Assembly (NCBI GenBank): GCA_014238595.1
Contig: JABAAV010000005.1
Span: 1-31,812, forward strand
Source of the DNA: Myxococcales bacterium
GTDB taxonomy: Bacteria > Myxococcota_A > Polyangia > Haliangiales > J016
Length of the DNA: 31,812 bases
Reading direction: 5' to 3'
Shown here: one piece after another, positions 24,309 to 31,812 of the stretch
Numbering within the stretch: the stretch's first letter is position 1
Layout of the letters: each line of letters opens with the position of its first letter
Notes under the pieces: model-generated
The model's database searches: none
What the model was told of the DNA's origin: nothing
The model's input: only the letters and a program-made list of their open reading frames with translations
Position numbers and translations under genes: made by a program

Positions 24309-26312
24309 TCATCCACAAACTAGAGCTTTATCACTACAACAATCACCGAATTCTTCACATCCTTGACTGCAGTAGCAGAAAAATGGCTCCGCATTTTGAG
24401 GGATAGGTCCTTCTTGATCACAATGATTTCTGCATGATTTTTCACTAGAGTCACCCGCAACAGATTCACCGCGTAAGTCATAAGTTTCACTGCTCTGAGA
24501 AGTTGCGGAGGCATCAAGCATGACATGGATGGTATCACGTTGATCCAGTGTTATCTGACAAAATTCGTTACTATCACTGCTGAAAGGACGACAATCATAA
24601 ACATTGCGTGTGGGTTTTTTTCCTTTTCGTACATAGAGATCAATGTCCGCATCATCACGCGCCGCAGCTAAGATAAACACATAATCTCCTGCAGGCAATG
24701 TTTCTGTCTGAAAATACAGAGGAACATCTTTTTCTATCGTTCCTTCTTTGTGAAGCCCATTCCACGTTGATGCAATGTTGTCATCACTCGGTGCACAGGT
24801 TGCAGGATCATTAGCACAACTTAACAATGCTTTCACATGAGAATATCGAACGAATGGATTATCACTATCACCGCCTTGATCATCAAATAGTTCGCTATAT
24901 CCAATCGGATCAGTGGCCATCCAATAAAAATCAGGATGTAAATCTACGAGTTTTCCTGATTCGGTAGGACTTTCAACAACAGGACGTTTTAGCCATTCAC
25001 CACCAATAATTTTACGATTACTGTCTAGTTCTAAAATATAATCAGCCTTAACGTCTGTTAAAACAACATTGCGTTCATTGGCGACTTTAATCATACCCAC
25101 ATTGGTCACCGCATCATCGACCATGGTATATTCCATACGTACAAAGACAAATTGTTGCGCGTCTTGATTAAAACTATAATCAGATCCTGACAGTCCCACC
25201 CTGTTGATAGCTTCTTCTTTGGACATCTCTCTTTGTTCAAAGATTTTGTAAGACTTGACAGGATAGTTCCATACCTGAGCATCGTAAGTATGATCGATCA
25301 CAAATGGAATCTGCGTAAATTCTCCATTCACCAATGATTTGGCACCACGGGTCAACAGACCTGTCAATCCGATATGCCAACTTCCAGGATTCAGATCACG
25401 ACACGCAGGATCTACGGGACGTCCATAATTATCTCGCTCTATTTTATCAGCTTCGGTGTTACAGCGACGACCTGCAAGCGTTGCTTTGTCACTAAAATAA
25501 AGCTCGGACATCAACCCTTCAATATCTGCTTTGCGAAAGGGTGTACAATCTTGATCATTTTCAAAGATATCGACACATTCGGTTATCTTGTCATCAATGA
25601 GTTTGACCCGAATATCACGCTTAGGATAACTGCCCTCTTCTGCTGTGACATAGGACGCCCAGCCGTTACAATGCCCCCACCATGTATCTGGATGAGAATA
25701 ATCACTGTAAATACCATGATTTTCTAATTCCCATTTCGTGGCAGGACCAATGACGGTCAATGCTTTATGTTCATGCTTCTTGTCACGTTTATCTGCTTCT
25801 TTCTTAAGATCTTTGATATTCCAATGATCGACTTTTGCAACCTGTGATGATTGATTAGGATAGAAGAGATGATCATAGCGTTCTATGGGAGATAACTGAT
25901 CGCTGTTGGTGAATTTAGACCAGTCTTTATTCCTGTCATAGCGATAAGCAATACCACTTTTTGATTGTGGCCACCAACTCGATGGAAAAATATTCCATGA
26001 ACTTTGGCCCTGAGCCAATGTGGCGTCATAAGTTTGATAGAGAACATCACCTAATGCGGGATGAAGTCGCGATGGTTGGTTTGCTGAATCAATAGCATCA
26101 GGTTTCCCTCTGTCCCGAGGAATAATAATTTCATGTCCACCTCCAGTACGTTGTTTATCAATCGATTCATCGTACCCAAGAACATAACCATAAAAGCCTT
26201 CCGCGTCATCATCAGGTTTAACATCGGCGTTATCTTCCGTGCTACATCCTACAACAATAGCGAACAATAACGACAACCATAGAAGCAATGGGTTGAATAT
26301 TTTTGAAGTCAT
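24309..26312 (-). CDS. Lipoprotein: transglutaminase-elicitor-like (GP42/Pep-13) + PPC + somatomedin-B-like domain (paralogue)
   Basis: 667 residues from ATG 26312, which has AGG four bases upstream; a longer frame begins 33 bases earlier. The lipobox is IVVGC (Cys23). The same order is seen as in the 22078-24147 product: WWGHCNGWASY (Cys215), FVIDHTYDAQ (His341), the Pep-13-like VWNYPVKSYKIFE (347-359), IIGGEW, HPDFYWM, a PPC-like domain (AGDYVFILAA, ADIDLYVRKG) and eight terminal Cys (627-666; C-x3-C-x14-C-x-C-x3-C-x5-CC-x6-C). The Cys positions in the catalytic region are conserved between the two copies. It lies upstream of its paralogue on the same strand with a 161-base gap. Assignments are motif-based; no enzymatic activity is proven. 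Confidence 0.85.
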   Translation of the reverse strand: MTSKIFNPLLLWLSLLFAIVVGCSTEDNADVKPDDDAEGFYGYVLGYDESIDKQRTGGGHEIIIPRDRGKPDAIDSANQPSRLHPALGDVLYQTYDATLAQGQSSWNIFPSSWWPQSKSGIAYRYDRNKDWSKFTNSDQLSPIERYDHLFYPNQSSQVAKVDHWNIKDLKKEADKRDKKHEHKALTVIGPATKWELENHGIYSDYSHPDTWWGHCNGWASYVTAEEGSYPKRDIRVKLIDDKITECVDIFENDQDCTPFRKADIEGLMSELYFSDKATLAGRRCNTEADKIERDNYGRPVDPACRDLNPGSWHIGLTGLLTRGAKSLVNGEFTQIPFVIDHTYDAQVWNYPVKSYKIFEQREMSKEEAINRVGLSGSDYSFNQDAQQFVFVRMEYTMVDDAVTNVGMIKVANERNVVLTDVKADYILELDSNRKIIGGEWLKRPVVESPTESGKLVDLHPDFYWMATDPIGYSELFDDQGGDSDNPFVRYSHVKALLSCANDPATCAPSDDNIASTWNGLHKEGTIEKDVPLYFQTETLPAGDYVFILAAARDDADIDLYVRKGKKPTRNVYDCRPFSSDSNEFCQITLDQRDTIHVMLDASATSQSSETYDLRGESVAGDSSEKSCRNHCDQEGPIPQNAEPFFCYCSQGCEEFGDCCSDKALVCG
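25375..25454. repeat. Near-identical block shared by the two SMB-tailed lipoprotein genes (copy 2)
   Basis: Partner of 23195-23274, with one mismatch in 80 bases by eye. The match at synonymous sites suggests recent gene conversion between the tandem copies. Confidence 0.85.
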
Positions 26313-26464
26313 AAGACCTATTTTATATCTATCCAGCATTAACACAAGTATATGATCTCTAAATTAAGCACAAAGTATCTTGATCTGAAAAAACATGTTT
26401 TTTTAAGAGACGAAACTCAAAAGGCACCCGCTCCTGCTCATGCCATATTAGCCTTGATTATCCA

Positions 26465-27877
26465 CTATCCTTGCCAATCTTTCCGTAATCCTTGCACAGG
26501 AAGCAAAGAAGCAATGGTGCTTGATGGAATCAACGTAGCCACACCACTAATAATCAGAGTAACGACAATGACAATGAAGAGATCGACCATTTGCAATGAA
26601 ACAGGTAATCGATCAATCAAATACACTGAAGCATCGAGTGTGTAACGATAGCGTGAGATCACAGCACATAATAATAATCCTACGCCCATCCCTAATAGCG
26701 TACCGATTAATCCCATCATCAGACTTATTCGACAAAAAATCAAACTAATCTGTCTAGATTGCGCTCCTAATGATTTGAAAATAGTAATTTCTTTTGCCCG
26801 TTGAACGATCATCATGGCAAGAACTGCTAAAAGATTGAACAACGCGACACCAACAATGAGATAAGAAACAATCAAAAGACCCGTTTTTTGCAAACTCAAA
26901 GCACTAAACAATCCTGCATTGAGTTCTTTCCAATCTTGGATAAAATATTCAGGACGTTTCAACACTTGTTCAAGCTGTTCTGTGACTTCAGAAGCATCAT
27001 TGAAATTTCGTAATTTCATTTCGATACCCATGACCACATCGCCCTTACCTAACATATGTTGAACCGTTTTATAGTTCATATACATCAGTCGTTGGTCGTA
27101 TTCATTAAACCCTGCTTGAAACACACCTCCAATACGTACCGCATATTCTTCTTTGGGTAATGTTGAAGAAGGAAACCATTCCCGAATATCTAAATAAGCT
27201 AATGGAGATATCACTGTAATCATATCACCAACAGAAATGTTCAGAGATTCTGCAAGACCTTTACCAATCAATGCATGCGGTACATCTCGATGATCAAGTG
27301 AATCCATATTTCCATCAACAATATGTTTCTCAATATCTAAGACTTTGGTGACTTGTTTAGAATCAACACCCTTAACCGCAACACTCTTGAGATTACCTGA
27401 AGGACTAATGGCCAACATTTCAGCAAAGACAAAAGGAGCTGTTGCGATGACATTAGGCAACATAAGTTTTTGTTGAAGAGAACGATATTCAACAAAATCA
27501 TGGCTACGTTTCATCACTAAGACATGAGCATTAACACCAAGAATTTTTTTGCGAAATTCATTTTGAAATCCCGTGGTTACACCCAATAGAACGGTTACCA
27601 CCGTGATACCTAAAACGACCCCAAAAACAGATATTGCTGCAATCGCAACAAACCAATACAAACAAATCGAAAAAACAAAGACAAACAAGCTTGTTAATAA
27701 AACGACAATAACATTTGCCGTTGTCATATCTGCTATAAAAATAAGATAGCTGCATGATATAGAAATGATTAACGCAATAAAACCAATATATAAAAACAAA
27801 CGAGGACGAATAGACCGATAAAAATATCGATAACTAATCAAAGTCGTAAACGACTTTGTCTTCTCGTGTTTATCCAT
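26465..27877 (-). CDS. LolC/LolE-like ABC transporter permease (FtsX family) with extra N-terminal helices
   Basis: 470 residues from ATG 27877. This overlaps the upstream stop by eight bases and is preferred to a start 30 bases earlier. The first canonical FtsX helix lies at about 75-101 (AAISVFGVVLGITVVTVLLG, then VTTGFQNEFRKKI), followed by the periplasmic MacB/LolE-type domain (about 110-335: PFVFAEMLAISPSG, KGVDSKQV, IGKGLAESLNISVGD). Three C-terminal helices follow (LLAVLAMMIVQRAKEITIFK is the hallmark junction with SLGA). LolC/E release lipoproteins from the inner membrane for LolA. Two additional hydrophobic helices (about 28-48 and 54-73) precede the canonical ones. No LolD ATPase is seen in the window. 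It is the last gene of the minus-strand membrane module. Confidence 0.88.
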   Translation of the reverse strand: MDKHEKTKSFTTLISYRYFYRSIRPRLFLYIGFIALIISISCSYLIFIADMTTANVIVVLLTSLFVFVFSICLYWFVAIAAISVFGVVLGITVVTVLLGVTTGFQNEFRKKILGVNAHVLVMKRSHDFVEYRSLQQKLMLPNVIATAPFVFAEMLAISPSGNLKSVAVKGVDSKQVTKVLDIEKHIVDGNMDSLDHRDVPHALIGKGLAESLNISVGDMITVISPLAYLDIREWFPSSTLPKEEYAVRIGGVFQAGFNEYDQRLMYMNYKTVQHMLGKGDVVMGIEMKLRNFNDASEVTEQLEQVLKRPEYFIQDWKELNAGLFSALSLQKTGLLIVSYLIVGVALFNLLAVLAMMIVQRAKEITIFKSLGAQSRQISLIFCRISLMMGLIGTLLGMGVGLLLCAVISRYRYTLDASVYLIDRLPVSLQMVDLFIVIVVTLIISGVATLIPSSTIASLLPVQGLRKDWQG

Positions 27878-28832
27878 TCTTATGTGATGTCTTTCGTTCC
27901 CAGACAATCAAGAACAAAACCACAAGTGCAATAGATACCAATGCTGCAGTCTCTCCATGAATTTGTGCAGCAATCATAGGATCTTTGTCTTGTCCTAACA
28001 CATCCAATGCTCGACCGATCGCAAGAGAGATTCTTCCTTGAACTGTAAAACCAAACGCTGCACCAAAACCAATCATCACAGTCCATACGCCAACAGATGA
28101 TATTTTTCCAATGACACCTTTGTGTTCCACAGAAAAATAAAAATAAACCAATGATGACAATAGACCAACGAGAAGCAACACTTGAGACAGTATCCCAACC
28201 CAATATCGACCTTCATCATCCATACTTGCCTGTGCTTCTAATCCCGCAATGCCATATCGATGACTTTCTAAACTTTCTTTTTGTACCAAGGTCAGTGCTT
28301 TAAGATTGAGCACTTCATCGAAATTAGCAAATGGCTTGATCGTTCTTTGTTGAGCAATAGCGTTAGCAATTGAAGGTGAAATACCTGGTAATTCTCCAAG
28401 AGTTTTGATTGAAGCTTCGTTGATGTTTACCTTTGCAACATCTAAAGAATCCATCGCTTTACTCATTTGTGGACCTAAATCACCTTGAGCAACTCCGTTG
28501 ATCTGTAGACCTGCATAAAACGCAACCACAATGGCAATAGGATAGCGTCCAACCCAACTCCATCGCTGAGACACCGCACGCAAAAGAAACATAATAGACA
28601 AGGCTAAAACAATTAAATAAATCCATTCACCTGCAATTAAATTGCCTATCAGCTTAGGATGAATAACATCGTAATATTGTCTGGTAATGACATACCCAAC
28701 CGACACTCCAATAAACAAATGTTCGGCAAATTTATATAAAGGATTGTCATTATATAAAAATGAAAGAATACAGAACGTTAAAAAGATGCCGATCCAAAAA
28801 CCAATAATATCTATTGTCGAAAGATAACCCAT
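27870..28832 (-). CDS. Membrane protein with internal ComEA-like helix-hairpin-helix
   Basis: 320 residues. Hydrophobic helices are seen near 7-27, 38-50, 70-86, 95-112, 211-232, 246-264 and 294-311. The loop between the fourth and fifth holds VNINEASIKTLGELPGISPS (135-154), then AIAQQRTIKPFANFDEVLNL. This is the helix-hairpin-helix pattern of ComEA-type domains (VNINxA ... LxxLPGIxxxxAxxI). Such domains usually bind DNA or mediate protein contacts. The start is well supported: AAGGA eight bases before the ATG. The gene begins three bases after its upstream neighbour ends and overlaps the permease start. Function unknown. Confidence 0.85.
   Translation of the reverse strand: MGYLSTIDIIGFWIGIFLTFCILSFLYNDNPLYKFAEHLFIGVSVGYVITRQYYDVIHPKLIGNLIAGEWIYLIVLALSIMFLLRAVSQRWSWVGRYPIAIVVAFYAGLQINGVAQGDLGPQMSKAMDSLDVAKVNINEASIKTLGELPGISPSIANAIAQQRTIKPFANFDEVLNLKALTLVQKESLESHRYGIAGLEAQASMDDEGRYWVGILSQVLLLVGLLSSLVYFYFSVEHKGVIGKISSVGVWTVMIGFGAAFGFTVQGRISLAIGRALDVLGQDKDPMIAAQIHGETAALVSIALVVLFLIVWERKTSHKNG
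28263..28430 (-). other. Helix-hairpin-helix segment inside the membrane protein
   Basis: Residues 135-190 of the product encoded at 27870-28832. The pattern VNINEA, then LGELPGISPSIANAIAQQR, then FANFDEVLNL matches ComEA-like HhH repeats, including the hydrophobic and Gly positions. It lies in a non-membrane loop. Confidence 0.75.
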
Positions 28833-28835
28833 CTT

Positions 28836-29729
28836 CTAGTCCTTACGATGAAATCGTCCTACGAAATAGATAAAATTACCAAAAACAATTGCTAAAATAA
28901 CGGCTAAATGTCCAAAATTGAGGACATCAGTACCTTTCATTCCTGTACCCAATTTTCCTACCAATTGTTCATATTCTGCAGCCTTTGCCATACCACCAAC
29001 GAGACCTAACAGTTGTCCTGAACTGTAATACGGTGTGTATTCAGGGACTGAGACAGCAGTACAAGCACCAATCATGGGTATACCACTGCCTCGACCTTGT
29101 GCTTGTTGAACATATTCTTTAATTCCAGGAAATCCTGCCGATACTGCAATCAACAAACTAAAATCGCGTAGACTATTAATGCCTTGCATCATTGCAATCT
29201 CATTAAGGTCAGTACCATCGGCGGCTCTACCATCAAACGTTGCACGAATATCATTGGCCATTTTATTGATCGTTGCTTCTTTTCCTTCACGAAATCCAAG
29301 CCATACATAATCTTCGTTTTTCGCATAAACACGATCAGGTTTTCCTTGATAGTCTTTATCGCCATCCTTGATAATCGATGATTCGATGGTTTCCGAAATC
29401 CATCGTTCAATCAAAGGTGGTGCAGCATACCATGTCGTTGCAATAACAATTTTAATTTTCTTCCGTTTAAGATGCAACATTAAAGCACGATAGTACGGTT
29501 CAAGCTCTGGTGTTGATGCTGGATCCAAATCAAGAGATAAAAAGACTGTATCTCCTTCCTTGAGATTGTCGACGGTATAAAAAGATGACTTCACCATCTC
29601 AGAAGCTTCTATGGGAAGATTGAGTGGATAGAGCAAAGGAGCAACAATAGATATTCCCATAATCAGAAAAATCCAACGGCGATCGAATTTCTGTATTCGT
29701 TCTGTCCAATGTAATTGAGTCTTGGCCAT
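28836..29729 (-). CDS. Membrane-anchored alpha/beta protein of unknown function
   Basis: 297 residues from ATG 29729 (TTG 29735 is in frame but lies inside the upstream stop region); AGGA is about 10 bases upstream. One helix near the N-terminus (WIFLIMGISIVAPLLYPLNL) and one at the C-terminus (AVILAIVFGNFIYFVGRF) bracket a soluble domain. This domain starts with a Rossmann-like pattern (TVFLSLDLDPASTPELEPYY; KKIKIVIATTWYAAPPLIER) and continues with GINSLRDFSLLIAVSAGFPG and PYYSSGQLLGLVGGMAKAAE. The SAGFPG/GGMAKAAEYE stretch looks conserved and may be an active or oligomer-forming site, but I cannot name the family. It is translationally close to both neighbours. Confidence 0.83.
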   Translation of the reverse strand: MAKTQLHWTERIQKFDRRWIFLIMGISIVAPLLYPLNLPIEASEMVKSSFYTVDNLKEGDTVFLSLDLDPASTPELEPYYRALMLHLKRKKIKIVIATTWYAAPPLIERWISETIESSIIKDGDKDYQGKPDRVYAKNEDYVWLGFREGKEATINKMANDIRATFDGRAADGTDLNEIAMMQGINSLRDFSLLIAVSAGFPGIKEYVQQAQGRGSGIPMIGACTAVSVPEYTPYYSSGQLLGLVGGMAKAAEYEQLVGKLGTGMKGTDVLNFGHLAVILAIVFGNFIYFVGRFHRKD

Positions 29730-29731
29730 AA

Positions 29732-30682
29732 TCAATCAGATCCTAAGTGAGAGCGTTCAATCCCAAGAATAATGCGAAGCCCTGTTGCAATGCCACCTAA
29801 TGCAGCACCCATCATAATAGCGCGTCTTCCAGCTGTATTGAGTACACTCATGATCCATTCTTCTAATTCGGGAAATATCGGAGAAATGGCACGACCAATA
29901 GGCACTAACCCAATCATGACTAGAATGGCAGCACTTAATAGCAACGCCGATTCGATATTGCGTGCACGAAAAGCACGAAAGGCTGCCGACGCAATAAAAA
30001 ATGCAAGCAAAGCAAACATGGTTGCATTACATGGAAAGAAAATATGGTCATAGATCCAGGTAAAAACGCGCCCATCTTGTCCCCATTTTAAAGCCAAAGG
30101 TGCATTGACATCAATCACATCGCCGACATTAGCTTGTATCTCAGTTTTGTATTCTTGATAGCCAGCACTGACAGGCATACGTATCAATACATTATGTGTT
30201 CCTTCATTGATCGGTAGGCTTAACGGAGTATCTCCCGGAGGTAATGCAATGTCCGAAGGTGTTCCATTGTGCCATGCACGATATGGTGTTCCACCGTTGA
30301 TAATCACTAACGCATCTTTCCTATCCGCATGAATGTTAAGCATGACATCATTGCTTTGTGTTTGGTTGGCTTGTTTGTTCCATGATCCACGATCAGACGT
30401 AGCACCTATTTCATGCCATGCAATACCAACAACACTCATCACAAAAGCACTAACAAGAAGAACAACTTTGAATTGCCAATCTTCTTCTTGACGACGAACT
30501 TTTGGCCAATTGACTTGAATGATGTTAATACCACCAAGAATAAATGCTATCGCTGATAAAATAATGGCAAAGTCTGAAAACAATGCAGGAATCGCACGAA
30601 AAGGTTCCCATGTAATATACAGTTCGCTAAATCCAATAAGACCAGCGAACAATCCCAAGATCAGAGGCCCTTTAGTTCTCAT
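29732..30682 (-). CDS. Six-helix membrane protein with an extracytoplasmic PEGA-like beta domain
   Basis: 316 residues from ATG 30682, which forms an ATGA overlap with the preceding stop; a GTG 12 bases upstream is less likely. Three N-terminal helices (GPLILGLFAGLIGFSELYIT; FAIILSAIAFILGGINIIQV; VVLLVSAFVMSVVGIAW) are followed by a beta-rich domain (about 107-200). This domain reads like a carbohydrate- or PEGA-type sandwich (DALVIINGGTPYRAWHNGTP, LPINEGTHNVLIRMPVSAGY). Three more helices complete the protein. It is likely in the inner membrane with the domain on the periplasmic side. Function unknown; it belongs to the module with the DUF6754-like gene. Confidence 0.85.
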   Translation of the reverse strand: MRTKGPLILGLFAGLIGFSELYITWEPFRAIPALFSDFAIILSAIAFILGGINIIQVNWPKVRRQEEDWQFKVVLLVSAFVMSVVGIAWHEIGATSDRGSWNKQANQTQSNDVMLNIHADRKDALVIINGGTPYRAWHNGTPSDIALPPGDTPLSLPINEGTHNVLIRMPVSAGYQEYKTEIQANVGDVIDVNAPLALKWGQDGRVFTWIYDHIFFPCNATMFALLAFFIASAAFRAFRARNIESALLLSAAILVMIGLVPIGRAISPIFPELEEWIMSVLNTAGRRAIMMGAALGGIATGLRIILGIERSHLGSD

Positions 30683-31551
30683 GGAAGCAACCACTTCCCA
30701 AGATTAAACCAATCTGTAGCATTCAAAAGATCACCCACTGTTGCCCAAAGCGATGCTAATAAAATAGTGCCTATCAACCCAGCTTTGGCAATATCACTGG
30801 CTTTTAACATGGCAAGCAGTCGTGCATCACGTGTGATATACGCAGACACGGCATAAATTTCTTCGCCAATGATTGTATAATCGCAAGCCGCAATAAAAAA
30901 CGGCAGCTGTGTAATCTCGGCAGTGCCTGCAATCTGAACGGCATTGGTCACATAACCTGTTTCTGCAAGCATTAAAGATTCAGCAAAAAAACGGCCAAAA
31001 TAAATATTGGTAGCGGGTTTATCGCGAAGAATCATTCCATTAATTCCTGCAGCAAAGGCAAATTGTTCCGAAGAAATAAACACAATATTCTCAGGACGAT
31101 GAGCATCAGCATATCCCATGTTTGCATAAGATTGTCGGACGACTTCTTCAGCAACCACCATAGTTAACGGATGATAGTTCACAACTTTCAATTCTGTATC
31201 ATATGAAGCCGTCATTTCTGCTACGGGTCCCAATACTAACAATGATGCAATCGTTTGAATATTTTGAAGTTCTTCAACACCAGTCACATAAAGGACACTC
31301 CGCCCCATTTCAGTAGAACGACCTATCGATTCCTCAATGGCATCAACACCTGCAATACGTCGGATATGAATGCTTTCAGGGTTTTGCTTAGCGAGGGCTG
31401 TATAATAAAAATAACTAACCGCAACAACACCGACACAACTTAAATAGAAAAACTTATTGGTATCCACATAATCTGAAATCTCAAAGATACGCAGAAGCAA
31501 GGGAACAATGGCAGCTAATAATGCCCAAATCCATATAGATATTCGAGTCAC
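30679..31551 (-). CDS. DUF6754-like membrane protein
   Basis: 290 residues from GTG 31551, which overlaps the upstream stop in GTGA. Helices lie at the N-terminus (about 5-25 and 33-52) and the C-terminus (about 255-275). The middle domain carries RIAGVDAIEESIGRSTEMGR, VLYVTGVEEL and IQTIASLLVLGPVAEMTASY. It continues with PAT-rich AESLMLAETG and QIAGTAEITQLPFFIAACDY, then TIIGEEIYAVSAYI. I recall this pattern as the uncharacterised DUF6754 family (memory, unverified). The role is unknown. It is coupled on both sides to neighbouring genes and is a good marker for finding the module in other genomes. Confidence 0.85.
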   Translation of the reverse strand: MTRISIWIWALLAAIVPLLLRIFEISDYVDTNKFFYLSCVGVVAVSYFYYTALAKQNPESIHIRRIAGVDAIEESIGRSTEMGRSVLYVTGVEELQNIQTIASLLVLGPVAEMTASYDTELKVVNYHPLTMVVAEEVVRQSYANMGYADAHRPENIVFISSEQFAFAAGINGMILRDKPATNIYFGRFFAESLMLAETGYVTNAVQIAGTAEITQLPFFIAACDYTIIGEEIYAVSAYITRDARLLAMLKASDIAKAGLIGTILLASLWATVGDLLNATDWFNLGKWLLP

Positions 31552-31812
31552 TGTTCAAGAATCTCAACATTCGCACGTGGTACAATCGTTTTTTGTCCAT
31601 CTTCAAAAATAACTTCAACAACACGAACTTTAGTTTCTGAGGCCATAACTTGAAGTGCAACAGGTAATGAAACAACCTTGCCGACCTTGCCAAAGTAAGG
31701 TGCACGGATGCATCGCACCTCTGTGCCTTCCACAAGACCTTTAGTTTGTGTTGTGTTCTCTTGTTCGAAATCAACTGGAATGACAACTTCAGGACGAATC
31801 ACACCTGATCTA
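31548..31812 (-). CDS. KOW-like C-terminal fragment (5' end beyond window)
   Basis: The frame is open to the last base of the window, so only the C-terminal ~87 residues are present. A GTG at 31802 exists but is probably internal. The segment VRCIRAPYFGKVGKVVSLPV, followed by VRVVEVIFEDGQKTIVPRAN and VEILE, has the small beta-barrel look of a KOW/NusG-type or related SH3-like domain. The stop overlaps the GTG start of the DUF6754-like gene (GTGA), placing it upstream in the same operon. The N-terminal part must be read outside the window before it can be named. Confidence 0.75.
   Translation of the reverse strand, partial: RSGVIRPEVVIPVDFEQENTTQTKGLVEGTEVRCIRAPYFGKVGKVVSLPVALQVMASETKVRVVEVIFEDGQKTIVPRANVEILEQ

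Noticed and set aside
26352..26645. Plus-strand open frame of 97 codons next to the lipoprotein and permease genes
   Set aside because: It mostly overlaps the permease gene on the other strand, has no ribosome-binding site and has no recognisable protein features.
1..31812. CRISPR array, tRNA/rRNA genes, insertion sequences or prophage
   Set aside because: No regularly spaced repeats, cloverleaf sequences, transposase or phage-structural motifs were seen on either strand; the only repeats are within the paralogous gene pairs.

Overview
The window looks like a chromosomal segment of an AT-rich (about 40% G+C by eye, not counted) Gram-negative bacterium. It most resembles low-GC relatives of Myxococcota/Bradymonadota ('Deltaproteobacteria'-like). 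The clues are a Ser/Thr kinase with PEGA repeats and an HRDVSPHN catalytic loop, several large secreted lipoproteins, a LolC/E-type permease (so an outer membrane), and a complete lower mevalonate pathway. The taxonomic assignment is inference. No tRNA, rRNA, CRISPR array, insertion sequence or prophage was seen, and no stretch over about 300 bases lacks a gene.

Layout. (1) 1-2803, minus: two tandem paralogous lipoproteins with a carboxypeptidase-regulatory-like domain and a ThuA/GATase-like domain; the left one runs off the window. (2) 3064-6941: a class I methyltransferase (+), a PEGA-domain Ser/Thr kinase (-) and two small polar/coiled-coil proteins (+). (3) 6929-13393, minus: a seven-gene run, in transcription order hemW, grpE, two CNNM/CorC transporters, larB, larC and a small conserved protein. 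(4) 13392-15738, plus: a cysteine desulfurase and a ThiI without a rhodanese domain, an apparent 4-thiouridine pair; its first start codon interlocks with that of hemW. (5) 15775-16725, minus: gpsA. (6) 16842-21971, plus: fni, mevalonate kinase, diphosphomevalonate decarboxylase, phosphomevalonate kinase, an HpnC-like squalene/phytoene synthase and a small protein, ending in a strong hairpin terminator. This operon would turn mevalonate into IPP/DMAPP and pass prenyl chains to a C30/C40 synthase. (7) 22078-26312, minus: two tandem large lipoproteins that I read as bacterial relatives of the oomycete GP42/Pep-13 transglutaminases, each with a PPC domain and an eight-cysteine somatomedin-B-like tail. 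(8) 26465-31812, minus: a tightly overlapped six-gene membrane module: KOW-like protein, DUF6754-like protein, two further membrane proteins, a membrane protein with an internal ComEA-like helix-hairpin-helix, and a LolC/E-like permease with extra N-terminal helices.

Blocks 7 and 8 are the best candidates for undescribed biology. Block 7 has a striking eukaryote-like architecture. Block 8 is a translationally coupled inner-membrane module whose function I cannot name. Several start codons were moved inward from the longest reading frame, on the basis of lipobox position, overlap with the neighbour, or Shine-Dalgarno spacing; each entry says so.
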